A stretch of 48,159 nt of DNA from JAWXBT01 sp964523015 (GTDB taxonomy: Bacteria > Bdellovibrionota_C > UBA2361 > J135): positions 1-48,159 of the forward strand of contig CAZFXN010000016.1 of the NCBI GenBank assembly GCA_964523015.1, given 5' to 3'. A program made the translations under genes and the position numbers. Positions 1 through 8,080 of the stretch are shown here, piece by piece. Within the stretch, counting starts at the first letter, position 1; the number at the start of each line of letters is the position of its first letter. The notes below the pieces were generated by a model. It made no database searches and was not told where the DNA came from. It worked only from the letters and a program-made list of their open reading frames with translations.

Positions 1-2
1 TC

Positions 3-725
3 TCAAATGATTGCTCTACCTTAGTAATGGGACATCATCGTTACGATGATAACTTAGCTTTTAGTGTACGAGCAATTGATCTTCCTACAAAAACGACGAC
101 TATGTCAGATACTTGCCAAGGTACAGGAACACAGCAAAACGTTATCTCTGAGATCGACATAAATAAAGATGGCTCTAAGTTTGTTGTCGGTGCTTGGGGC
201 GATCAGGGCAATCTCTGCGCTGAATTACGAGTATATAATCGCGATACAAATCTTCCGACTCTTACCTACAATTATCCTGGTTCTGTCCATGGCCTTGATA
301 TGGATGAAAGTGGAAATCGAGTTGCTGTTGCAGTAAAACCAGTACATGCCAATACCTTTGCAGGTGGTGGTAGCTTTGATCTTTTTGCCACAGATAATGA
401 TGATCTAAGACTTGTTGGTATTCCGCGTCCTGGAGCTATTATGTCGGTACGACTTAGAAATATGCCGGGTAATTCACCAACTAAACTTCTGACTTCTGCA
501 ACTATGTTAGGGGAGCCGGTCAATATGGGATCTTTAGGAGATCTATGGCTACCGCGACAATTGCTGACCCGAATCAGCTTTACCAATACTAATGCACTTG
601 GTGAAGCGGTTGGTACTTACACAATTCCAAATGGACCAGTAGGACAAGACATGTATATGCAAGGAATAGCAATGTTACCGCCTATTCTTTCAGGTAACGC
701 TGTACATTTAAAGACGCTTCCTTAG
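3..725 (+). CDS. C-terminal part of a WD40/beta-propeller-like protein (cut by window edge)
   Basis: The reading frame is open to the left edge, so the first ATG at 27 is unlikely to be the true start and the gene probably begins outside the window. The visible protein has repeated blade-like stretches, such as IDINKDGSKFVVGAWGDQ near the middle and LDMDESGNRVAVAV further on. Each is a D-x-x-G-x-x hairpin followed by a hydrophobic beta strand, as in WD40-like or TolB-like propellers. No enzymatic motif is visible, and the N-terminus that would show a signal peptide is missing. Inference: a secreted or periplasmic propeller protein of unknown role. The stop is 61 bases before tRNA-Pro. Confidence 0.6.
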   Translation, partial: SNDCSTLVMGHHRYDDNLAFSVRAIDLPTKTTTMSDTCQGTGTQQNVISEIDINKDGSKFVVGAWGDQGNLCAELRVYNRDTNLPTLTYNYPGSVHGLDMDESGNRVAVAVKPVHANTFAGGGSFDLFATDNDDLRLVGIPRPGAIMSVRLRNMPGNSPTKLLTSATMLGEPVNMGSLGDLWLPRQLLTRISFTNTNALGEAVGTYTIPNGPVGQDMYMQGIAMLPPILSGNAVHLKTLP

Positions 726-786
726 TCATTGATAGCAGTACTTTGATCTTTATTTTAAGATTGCATATAAATAGCTCGAATGGAAT

Positions 787-863
787 CGGGCTGTAGCGCA
801 GACTGGTAGCGCGCACCCTTGGGGTGGGTGAGGTCGGAGGTTCAAATCCTCTCAGCCCGACCA
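787..863 (+). tRNA. tRNA-Pro (anticodon GGG)
   Basis: A full cloverleaf can be drawn. The acceptor stem pairs CGGGCTG with CAGCCCG, the D arm is GCGC/GCGC, the anticodon stem is CACCC/GGGTG around loop TTGGGGT (anticodon GGG), and the T arm is GGAGG/CCTCT with loop TTCAAAT. CCA is encoded at 861-863. Part of its 3' half is repeated downstream at 1085-1135. Confidence 0.95.
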
Positions 864-926
864 TTGAATTTTAAGATATGATTTAAATTATAGATAGATG
901 ATTTGAAACTCCGACCGTGAGGAGGC

Positions 927-1077
927 CATGCGCAAATCCGAAGGATTTGCATTTCATGGCCTAACATGGCAAACGCAAGCTGGCGCAGCGTTTGATTCAT
1001 CAACATGCGCAAATCCGAAGGATTTGCATTTCATGGCCTAACATGGCAAACGCAAGCTGGCGCAGCGTTTGATTCAT
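927..1077. repeat. Two tandem copies of a 74-bp palindrome-rich repeat
   Basis: Copies at 927-1000 and 1004-1077 are identical by eye and separated by CAA (period 77). Each holds two hairpins: GCAAATCC-GAA-GGATTTGC, and AAACGC ... GCGTTT around CAAGCTGGCGCA-type sequence. An outer CATG...CATG pairing encloses the first hairpin. There is no coding potential. The pair sits between the tRNA-Pro gene and a second copy of the tRNA 3' end, which suggests an insertion. It resembles REP/BIME-type or small non-autonomous elements. Confidence 0.85.
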
Positions 1078-1084
1078 TTTAGAA

Positions 1085-1135
1085 AGGTTCAAATCCTCTC
1101 AGCTCATTATTATTGGCCCGACCATTGAATTTTAA
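1085..1135 (+). repeat. Partial duplication of the tRNA-Pro 3' end and its downstream flank
   Basis: Bases 1085-1102 repeat 838-855 (T arm and start of the acceptor 3' strand, 18/18). Bases 1117-1135 repeat 856-874 (rest of the acceptor, CCA and downstream flank, 19/19). Between them lie 14 unrelated bases. This looks like the second junction of an insertion at the tRNA 3' end, or a recombination scar. It is not a functional tRNA because the 5' half is absent. Confidence 0.8.
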
Positions 1136-1174
1136 CCATTGCAACAACCCCATATTTGATTAAACCTATCACCC

Positions 1175-1813
1175 ATGAGTAATAGCAGTACCAAAGAAAA
1201 AAACATTGAGATCTCACCATTTGCCAGTGAAGTTGTCGGACGAGCAGGAATTGTTGATGAAGTTACTGAAGAGAGACTTCTTAGAGCATTTACCCAGATT
1301 GATCGTAAAAAATTTATAATCTCAGGATACGAAAACCGTGTTCATGAGGACGTTTCATTTCCGATCGGATTTAGTCAAAACAGCCTTAGACCATCATTGC
1401 TTGCTAGGTTGATCGGGCTAATTGGAATTGAAAAAGGAATGCGTGTCCTTGAAGTTGGATCTGGCAGTGGCTACGGAAGTGCGCTCATGCTTTCCTGCGA
1501 AGCCCAAGTGTTCTGTATAGAGCAGGCAGGGTTGTTTGCCCAGCAGACCCGAAAGAAACTTGATGGAATGGGGCATGCTAAGATTCTAATTAAAGCAGGG
1601 GATGGACTTAAGGGCTGGCCTGAGCTTGCCCCATTTGATGCAATTGTGGTTACATTTCCTGCCAGAGAGCCTGGTCAAGATCTGCTAAAACAGTTAAAAG
1701 CATCTGGTGGTAAACTAGTCGGTGTTTTTGGTGAAGAGGGAGATCGAAACATCTGGCTATATGAGCAGGGGGTGAATTTGCAATCCTACCAACTAGAGGC
1801 AGTAGATCTATAA
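1175..1813 (+). CDS. pcm: Protein-L-isoaspartate O-methyltransferase
   Basis: Repairs age-damaged proteins by methylating L-isoaspartyl residues with S-adenosylmethionine in the cytoplasm. The 212-residue length is usual for the family. The SAM-binding glycine loop VLEVGSGSGYGSA lies at about residues 91-103, preceded by the family's PIGFSQNSLRPSLLARL stretch (usually PIG..QTISQP). The post-loop acidic residue in CIEQ and the FDAIVVT strand are also present. It is followed 53 bases later by a DedA gene and then an NlpD-like M23 lipoprotein. The classical proteobacterial order is surE-pcm-nlpD-rpoS; here surE and rpoS are not adjacent. No clear Shine-Dalgarno precedes the ATG. Confidence 0.93.
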   Translation: MSNSSTKEKNIEISPFASEVVGRAGIVDEVTEERLLRAFTQIDRKKFIISGYENRVHEDVSFPIGFSQNSLRPSLLARLIGLIGIEKGMRVLEVGSGSGYGSALMLSCEAQVFCIEQAGLFAQQTRKKLDGMGHAKILIKAGDGLKGWPELAPFDAIVVTFPAREPGQDLLKQLKASGGKLVGVFGEEGDRNIWLYEQGVNLQSYQLEAVDL

Positions 1814-1866
1814 AGCAGATCTGTAAATCAGGTCTATAAACGTTATATCTAAAATACAATCAATAT

Positions 1867-2487
1867 ATGAAAGAGCTACTTTACGAGTTTGTTAGTTATG
1901 TTGTGCAGCTTGTTGGTGACCTTGGGTATCTCGGCATTTTTATTCTAATGACTATTGAAAGCTCATTTATTCCGTTCCCAAGTGAAATAATTCTAATTCC
2001 CGCTGGGTATCATGTCTTTAAAGGAGAGATGAATGCTGTCTTAGTGGTACTAGCAGGGGTATGTGGCAGTTTGTTGGGTGCATATATTAATTACTTCCTC
2101 TCTCTTTATCTTGGTCGAGGATTTATTCTTAAATACGGCAAATATTTCTTTTTAAAAGAGGATCAGTTTAGAAAATTAGAAGAAGCATTTTTGCGTCATG
2201 GTGCATTTGCTACCTTTGTTGGCCGTTTAATATTTGGTATTCGACAATGGATCTCTGTGCCTGCTGGACTTTCAAAGATGCCTCTGGTTACTTTTAGTCT
2301 TCTAACAGCACTGGGTGCAGGCATCTGGGTAATAATTTTAGTTGCTCTTGGTTACATTCTGGGCGAAGGGCAGGAGAGTAAGGAGTCTGTAAAACTTATT
2401 GGATACTGGCTCCTTGCTGTCGTAGCGATAATGACTGTGGCATACTTTTACTGGTGGACCCCAAAGAAGCGAAACGCTTGCAAATAA
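1867..2487 (+). CDS. DedA-family inner-membrane protein
   Basis: DedA (SNARE-associated/VTT) proteins are polytopic inner-membrane proteins. Some members recycle undecaprenyl phosphate or other lipids across the membrane. The family signatures are visible: the re-entrant motif ESSFIPFPSEIILIPAG at about residues 31-47, and GRLIFGIRQWISVPAGLSKM at about 118-137. There are further membrane segments at 49-75, 140-166 and 176-195. The 206-residue length is typical. It lies between pcm and an M23 lipoprotein, whose start codon is inside this gene (34-bp overlap), so translation of the two is probably coupled. The exact transported lipid cannot be told from sequence. Confidence 0.9.
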   Translation: MKELLYEFVSYVVQLVGDLGYLGIFILMTIESSFIPFPSEIILIPAGYHVFKGEMNAVLVVLAGVCGSLLGAYINYFLSLYLGRGFILKYGKYFFLKEDQFRKLEEAFLRHGAFATFVGRLIFGIRQWISVPAGLSKMPLVTFSLLTALGAGIWVIILVALGYILGEGQESKESVKLIGYWLLAVVAIMTVAYFYWWTPKKRNACK

Positions 2488-3023
2488 GCATTCATATTGT
2501 TTTTCTATTTCTAACCTCTACAATACTTGGTTGTACATATATCTTTCAATCTAGGGATGCCCACTCTGAACTTGGATTTAGTAAGACAAAGTACGAAGTA
2601 ACTGAAGTAGATCTAGATAGAGTTAAGCATTTTAGAGGTAAACTTGAGCCGCCAATTAGAGGGTCAAAGCTTACCTCTAAGTTTGGAATGCGCTGGAGGC
2701 GTTTTCATGAGGGCGTAGATCTATCCGCCCCTTCAGGCACCCCAATATTTGCTGTACATGATGGAGAGGTGCTTTATAGTGGAAGAGGACTGTCTGGATA
2801 CGGAAATTTAATCGCTATAAAAAGTGCTCATGGACTTGTCACCGTTTATGCTCATAATAAGAAAAATGTGGTTGAGAAAGGCCAACATGTGGAGGCGGGT
2901 TATCTAATTGGTTTTGTAGGGAGTACAGGGAATGCTTCAGGGCCCCATCTTCATTTTGAAACACGGATTTTAAAACCTGGAAAAGGGTTTGTGGCAGTGG
3001 ATCCTTCTTATTTTTATCAATAA
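2454..3023 (+). CDS. M23 (LytM/NlpD-like) peptidoglycan peptidase lipoprotein
   Basis: A 189-residue protein beginning at GTG inside the end of dedA. A hydrophobic segment ends in the lipobox ILGC (Cys27), so it is probably a lipoprotein. The C-terminal two-thirds is an M23 domain with the zinc ligands intact: His85 and Asp89 (HEGVD), the His134 of VYAH, and His165/His167 of HLHFE. It should therefore be a catalytically competent endopeptidase that cleaves peptide stems of peptidoglycan. This contrasts with E. coli NlpD, which lacks active-site residues. No LysM domain is present, unlike classical NlpD. Position after pcm and dedA supports an NlpD-like origin. Confidence 0.88.
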   Translation: MDPKEAKRLQISIHIVFLFLTSTILGCTYIFQSRDAHSELGFSKTKYEVTEVDLDRVKHFRGKLEPPIRGSKLTSKFGMRWRRFHEGVDLSAPSGTPIFAVHDGEVLYSGRGLSGYGNLIAIKSAHGLVTVYAHNKKNVVEKGQHVEAGYLIGFVGSTGNASGPHLHFETRILKPGKGFVAVDPSYFYQ

Positions 3024-3107
3024 TCCAGGATAACCCATTTTTTTTAGGTCCTGTTGTTATTAAAGAGAGCTTGATTTAAGATCCAGAGTCTAAAAAACTC
3101 TCAATAC

Positions 3108-3184
3108 GCCCTCGTAGCTCAGATGGATAGAGCGCAGGTTTCCTAAACCTGAGGCCCCGCGTTCGAATCGCGGCGGGGGTACCA
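3108..3184 (+). tRNA. tRNA-Arg (anticodon CCT)
   Basis: Acceptor GCCCTCG pairs with CGGGGGT (first pair G-T). The anticodon stem is CAGGT/ACCTG around TTCCTAA (anticodon CCT), and the T arm is CCGCG/CGCGG with loop TTCGAAT. CCA is encoded at 3182-3184. Directly after CCA begins a reading frame homologous to the middle of an AAA ATPase, so this tRNA marks a recombination junction. Confidence 0.95.
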
Positions 3185-4314
3185 AAGTTTTTAACCACAA
3201 CAACTACTTATCTCTAAAATATTTCTATACAACTCTATCTAAAGATTGGCTCGGCTCTACTGGGGTCTATCTTAATTATGATTCTACCAAAGATAGAAAT
3301 TTTATTTTAAAAACACTAATCCGAGCACCTCCTTCAGAAGGTAGGTTCGTGCTGGATGAATTGCACAAGTATAGACGCTGGAAAAATTGGTTAAAAAGTC
3401 TTTACGATCATCACGGCAAAACCCTCAAGATATTAGTAACCGGCAGTGCTAAGCTCGATCTTTCTAGAAAAGGAGCGGATAGTATGTTTGGCAGATACGA
3501 AACGGTCAGGCTTCACCCTTTTTCAATCGGTGAATTAACTAACAATGCCGCACAACCTCCACCAAAATCAGAAAATGAGTGGTTGTCACTTGGTGGCAAG
3601 GGTGACCCGAAAATATGGCAACGCTTGACTGTAAGCAGTGGCTTTCCTGAGCCATATCACGCTAACAATCCCCTTCAATATCGCCGATGGGTTCAGAGAA
3701 GAAAAGAATTGGTGATTAGACAGGATCTGCGCGACATCACTGATATCAGAGAAATTTCAGGAGTTGAGCAATTGGCTCTTCTTTTGCCAGAACGTGTAGG
3801 ATCTCCGCTATCCATTAACAGTTTGCGCGAAGACCTTACAGTAGCGCACGAAACGGCGAGTAATTGGCTAGCTAGTCTTGATCGTATTTACTATTCATTT
3901 AGGATTCGACCATACTCAGGAAAACTCAATCAAAGTCTCAGAAAGGAACAAAAATTATATTTGTGGGATTGGGCTGAAATAGAAGAATTGGGCGAACGAT
4001 TTGAAAATATGGTTGCCTCCCATCTGCTTAAAGCGGTTCATTTTTGGAACGATGTCGGTTATGGTGAATACGATCTGTTGTATTGGAGAGATAAGCAAAA
4101 GCGCGAGGTTGATTTTGTGATAACCAATAAACGAAAGCCGATAGTAATTCTTGAATGTAAATTAAATGAAGTTACGCCAAATGCAAATCTTAAGTATCTA
4201 GGATCAAGGCTGAAGGTTCCACAAATTCAATTGGTAAATCAGGAGGGCATCGATCAACGTTACGATCAATTACGAATAGTTTCGGCACAAGATTTCTTAT
4301 CGGGCCTTCCTTAA
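3185..4314 (+). pseudogene. 5'-truncated AAA / DUF4143 ATPase next to tRNA-Arg
   Basis: From 3349 (GTG) a 321-residue frame can be read, but family-like coding sequence continues upstream in the same frame: GVYLNYDSTKDRNFILK is encoded before the Walker-B-like FVLDELHKYRRWKN. In this ATPase family the Walker A loop (usually GPRQVGKTT) lies about 30-50 residues earlier, and that part is missing because the frame runs into tRNA-Arg at 3184. The sensor-like VTGSAKLDLSRKGADSMFGRY and the C-terminal DUF4143 nuclease-like region (REVDFVI...VILECK) are intact. Inference: an accessory or mobile gene that lost its N-terminus by recombination at the tRNA. Without Walker A it should not hydrolyse ATP. 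A shorter protein from 3349 may still be made. Confidence 0.75.
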
Positions 4315-4386
4315 AATTAGATCAATACGGATTTGAGAATTGTTGGGTTAGCTGTATTTGATCTAGTGACTAAAATCTAGAGGACT

Positions 4387-6840
4387 CTAGTTTCTATAAT
4401 CCATAAGGGCTAGGGGATCTCCGGTACAGTTAAGTGCGGCAATCTGTTCTGAGTTAAGTAGATCCTTAAGGTGTAGCTTAAGAGAGTTGCAGATTTTTGA
4501 GACAGCATGCGCCCAGGTTGTTCTATTAGCAAAGAGCATTCCAAAGGTATCTAGAGTTCCACCACGATTTATATATCCAAGTACTTTTGTATTTCTGTTT
4601 TGATCTAATTTCGAGATAACACCATAAAAATTTTCAGTTCGTTGATGAACTAAAAAAACTTGAGATTTAGCTGTTGATGGAAAGAGTTCAGCTATAAGTG
4701 TGTCGTTAGCAACAAAAGATCTCTCTAATGGGTCACGTCCAGATCTAAATTTTGCAGGTTCATAAATATAAACTACTGAAGCTTTTATTCCTTTAGACTC
4801 AAGATGTTTAGCTGCTTTAATTGCTTCAATTAGTTGGTATGATCCAGAGGCTCCGATTGTAACATCGCTGTCCCTTGTCCCTAAGACTCTTATTGCACCA
4901 TCATTTACTAATTTAATGGTGTCGCTTTTAGAGAAAAATGATGGTTGCTTCTGCTTAGAGGCTACGATTGTCCAGATCTGACCACGACTACTGTAGACTT
5001 CTTTTAGAGTCGCCATTGCAGTATTAAAATCAGGAGGGAAGACAACACGGGAAACATCACCCATTTCTGCCATCATCGCTTCGCATAGTGTCGGATCTTG
5101 ATGGGATTGCTCATTTTTGCCGTTCTCCCAGGTGTGAGATGACAATACTATTGGTACAGAGAGCCAACCAGGATTACATCCTGCCTCTTTTTGATGACGG
5201 GCAAATATAATCTCTTGTCTAAGTGCTCCGAGCATTTTGACAGCAAAAGCCTCATATGAAACGGCGATGTTAATCCCGCCTTTATTTGCTAGTGCTGCAC
5301 TGACAATGGCCTCTTCATTAAGAGCGGTAATAATCGATCCGTAAAGATTCTCTGGGGAACTATCTTCGGGAGCGGTGACCCTATGCTTTAAAAGTTTTAG
5401 AGTTTCGATCATCTGATTACTACTTAGCTCATCAGGGTTTCCAACGCGTGGTCTTAGATTAGGATTCGCTTTTACTGTTTCGCAGAAATATTGATCGATT
5501 CCGTGCATAGGAGCGTGATCTTTGCTGTCTATATTTAGATCTGCTGTTTTCCAATCGGGCTCAGGTAGATTAATCCGATCAATACTTCTATTTGCTATAC
5601 TATTATCTCTTTCAAGCGGTCGTTTCTGTGCGGTATGGTTTTTAAGTATTTTAATTGCGGCAGCTAATTCATCGTTTGAGACAAAGAGTTTGCCTACAGA
5701 GTTATTAAAATTTTTAAGAGCACTCTCATCTTTTGATGGGTTTTCTCCTAACGGTAAATTATGTGAAGCGTTAGTGCCTGCTCCAAAAAATCCATATCCT
5801 TTTATTGTTTCAGCAATTGTATAAGGAATATGACAAGGATATTTAAGTTCACCTTTCTCTTCTAATTTATTCCAACATTTATATTTGTCTGCTGCTCTAA
5901 TAATTGCCCAGACAAATGCAGCAGGATCTTTCCCATCGATAGTGACTGGATCAAAATTATTAAGAGTTAGATGCTCTTTAAGCCAAGAAACACCGCCATC
6001 TTGAGCCATAGTAGTACGTTGATCGATCCGTCTTCCATTTGCAATCATGACCGGAATTACTGCCCCACAATCTTTTGCTCTCCACCAGCGAGGAACCCAA
6101 TCACTGCCGCGCTGCTCCTCAAATGCCCCATCACTAAGAAAAGCGACTAGCTCCTCACCAGGCAGAGGCACATGAGCATAATATGTTTCGGCAAATCCTA
6201 AGTATCCACCCTCCATAATGCCACCTGCGGTGTGTACATTAACATGGCTTCCAAGTGGGGATTCAGGACGACCATCTGGAGTAATTTTATAGGAGTAAAA
6301 ATCGTTTACTAATTTAGTTAAGCCGATATCATTAAGAGGATATCTTTCAGCGTGGGCAGGGGAGGTGTTTTGTAAAAGTAGATTTATCGCATCTATTGCA
6401 GCTACACAGTGACCCTGTCCCATAAGCCAGGCTCGCGTATCTCCAGTTAATGCATTAGCTGCCATATATCCAGCATAAGCTACTACCATATTTAAAGATC
6501 CGCCCATATGGCCTTGCGGATCAACTTTGAAATCTTCATTCTTTAAAGTGCGCCCATCTAGGTATACTTTATTTGCATAGCTCATATGAGCAACTAGCCA
6601 GAGTCCCATAGAGCAAATTTTATCAGTTGCTTTTAACATCTCTATGGCGTCGCTTTGTGAGAACGTGTCTCTAACGCGATCCTTTAAAGTACAGAGCTTT
6701 TGTAAGAGATCATAAATTCTAACTTGTGTTTCAGGGGAGTGTTTAATTACTCCATAACCATCAGCCCAGGCAGCGAACTTTAAATTCTCATTCCTATATT
6801 GCTCAGCAAGTTGAGAATAATTATTTTTATCTAAAAACAT
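4387..6840 (-). CDS. xfp: Phosphoketolase family protein (XFP-like, divergent)
   Basis: Thiamine-diphosphate enzymes of this family cleave xylulose 5-phosphate (or fructose 6-phosphate) with phosphate to acetyl phosphate. Length 817 residues, as expected. The thiamine-binding stretch is LSDGAFEEQRGSDW (about 235-248), followed by GAVIPVMIANGRRID (259-273), matching the family's GDGE...N pattern with Ser in place of the first Gly. The usual GPGHGGP loop appears as MGQGHCV (140-146). This divergent branch is sometimes labelled xylulose 5-phosphate 3-epimerase in databases. The acetate kinase gene ends 6 bases upstream on the same strand. An AGGAG site overlaps that junction, so the two form an operon. 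A small CTAGAG/CTCTAG hairpin (4377-4390) overlaps the stop codon. Confidence 0.85.
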   Translation of the reverse strand: MFLDKNNYSQLAEQYRNENLKFAAWADGYGVIKHSPETQVRIYDLLQKLCTLKDRVRDTFSQSDAIEMLKATDKICSMGLWLVAHMSYANKVYLDGRTLKNEDFKVDPQGHMGGSLNMVVAYAGYMAANALTGDTRAWLMGQGHCVAAIDAINLLLQNTSPAHAERYPLNDIGLTKLVNDFYSYKITPDGRPESPLGSHVNVHTAGGIMEGGYLGFAETYYAHVPLPGEELVAFLSDGAFEEQRGSDWVPRWWRAKDCGAVIPVMIANGRRIDQRTTMAQDGGVSWLKEHLTLNNFDPVTIDGKDPAAFVWAIIRAADKYKCWNKLEEKGELKYPCHIPYTIAETIKGYGFFGAGTNASHNLPLGENPSKDESALKNFNNSVGKLFVSNDELAAAIKILKNHTAQKRPLERDNSIANRSIDRINLPEPDWKTADLNIDSKDHAPMHGIDQYFCETVKANPNLRPRVGNPDELSSNQMIETLKLLKHRVTAPEDSSPENLYGSIITALNEEAIVSAALANKGGINIAVSYEAFAVKMLGALRQEIIFARHQKEAGCNPGWLSVPIVLSSHTWENGKNEQSHQDPTLCEAMMAEMGDVSRVVFPPDFNTAMATLKEVYSSRGQIWTIVASKQKQPSFFSKSDTIKLVNDGAIRVLGTRDSDVTIGASGSYQLIEAIKAAKHLESKGIKASVVYIYEPAKFRSGRDPLERSFVANDTLIAELFPSTAKSQVFLVHQRTENFYGVISKLDQNRNTKVLGYINRGGTLDTFGMLFANRTTWAHAVSKICNSLKLHLKDLLNSEQIAALNCTGDPLALMDYRN

Positions 6841-6846
6841 GCACTC

Positions 6847-7971
6847 CTAAGGTTTTAAAAACTGATAAGTAAATTTAGCCATTACCTTCTCTTCGTTTAC
6901 AGGAATGACATAAGCTTTAATCTTAGAATCTTTTCCTGAAATCTCATTTAATTTTCCAGATGAATTTTTATTAGCTAAGATATCCAAACTGATTCCAAAG
7001 GTGGAGAGATCCCCTAGTACCTTTTCTCTAATTAAAGGAGAATGCTCACCAACTCCTCCACCAAATATTATTGCATCAGCTCCGTTTAAAGCAGCAATGT
7101 ATGCCCCAATATACTTTTTAATCTTGTAGCAGTAGATCTCTATGGCCAGTTTTGACTGAGGATCGTCGCTACTAAGAAGCTTCCTCATATCTCCTGATTT
7201 GCCACTTACTCCTAAGAGTCCAGAATCATAATTTAATGTTTTTTCAATATCCTCTAAGCTTAGCCCGCCATTTTTTTGAAGATATAAAATTACACCAGGA
7301 TCAATATCTCCACATCTTGTGCTCATCATAAGACCCTCCATCGGAGTAAGTCCCATAGAGGTATCAATAGGTTTTCCGTCTGAGATAGCACATATAGAGC
7401 AGCCAGAGCCAAGCTGAATAGAAATAACTTTTCCAGCTTTCTTAGAATCATTAAAACTCTTTGACCATTGTCTCCACATAGCTTCGTGAGCTAGTCCGTG
7501 AAATCCAACACGACGAATACTGTATTTGTCAGTGGTTCTTTTTGGTAACGGATATATTGCAGCTTGATCCGGTAAAGAATTAAAAAATGCTGAGTCAAAG
7601 AGAGCAACTTGGGTTGTTTCGTCTTGATTCCCTTTTTTGCAGAATATTTTTTTACTTTCATTTAACAAATTAAGTGCAATAGGTAGGTGGAGCGGAGCCA
7701 TGGAGGTAATGTTTTTAAGCTGATCCTCTGACTCCTTAGTTATTATTGAGGGGCTAGTAAAAGATTTTGAACTACAGACAAATCGATGAGCTATAGCATC
7801 AATTTTATTAAGTACATTTATAGTACCTAGTTTGTCGATTTCAGATCTTAGATCACTTCTTAAATCCTCATAGCGATGGGTTTTAATAAGTTTATAATTA
7901 TCGATATCGCTAAACTCAAAGTGGGCAAGTCGTACTGAAGAGCTACCAACATTTATAGTGAGTATCTGCAT
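6847..7971 (-). CDS. ackA: Acetate kinase
   Basis: Converts acetyl phosphate plus ADP to acetate plus ATP. The start is placed at the ATG whose product begins MQILTINVGSSSVRL, because the family's first beta strand and phosphate loop begin here. A TTG at 8007 would only add a 12-residue extension. Signatures: NVGSSS near the N-terminus, the TPMEGLMMSTRCGDIDPGV block in the middle, and IIFGGGVGEHSPLIREKV near the C-terminus. It is the first gene of a two-gene operon with phosphoketolase. Together they give the bifid-shunt or phosphoketolase route from sugar phosphate to acetate and ATP. No strong Shine-Dalgarno is seen. A divergent asmA-like gene starts 109 bases away. Confidence 0.92.
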   Translation of the reverse strand: MQILTINVGSSSVRLAHFEFSDIDNYKLIKTHRYEDLRSDLRSEIDKLGTINVLNKIDAIAHRFVCSSKSFTSPSIITKESEDQLKNITSMAPLHLPIALNLLNESKKIFCKKGNQDETTQVALFDSAFFNSLPDQAAIYPLPKRTTDKYSIRRVGFHGLAHEAMWRQWSKSFNDSKKAGKVISIQLGSGCSICAISDGKPIDTSMGLTPMEGLMMSTRCGDIDPGVILYLQKNGGLSLEDIEKTLNYDSGLLGVSGKSGDMRKLLSSDDPQSKLAIEIYCYKIKKYIGAYIAALNGADAIIFGGGVGEHSPLIREKVLGDLSTFGISLDILANKNSSGKLNEISGKDSKIKAYVIPVNEEKVMAKFTYQFLKP

Positions 7972-8080
7972 GCTAAGTAGACTAAAGGGAATTACTACTT
8001 TTAGCAAAAATGAGTTTGAATTTTAGCTCTATCGAGATGCTCTGCTTCTTAAATCCTCCTAATTGGTTTAGAGTCGTCAT

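Noticed and set aside
927..1077. Two identical 74-bp repeats as a CRISPR array
   Set aside because: Only two units, a three-base spacer, and long internal palindromes; no cas genes.
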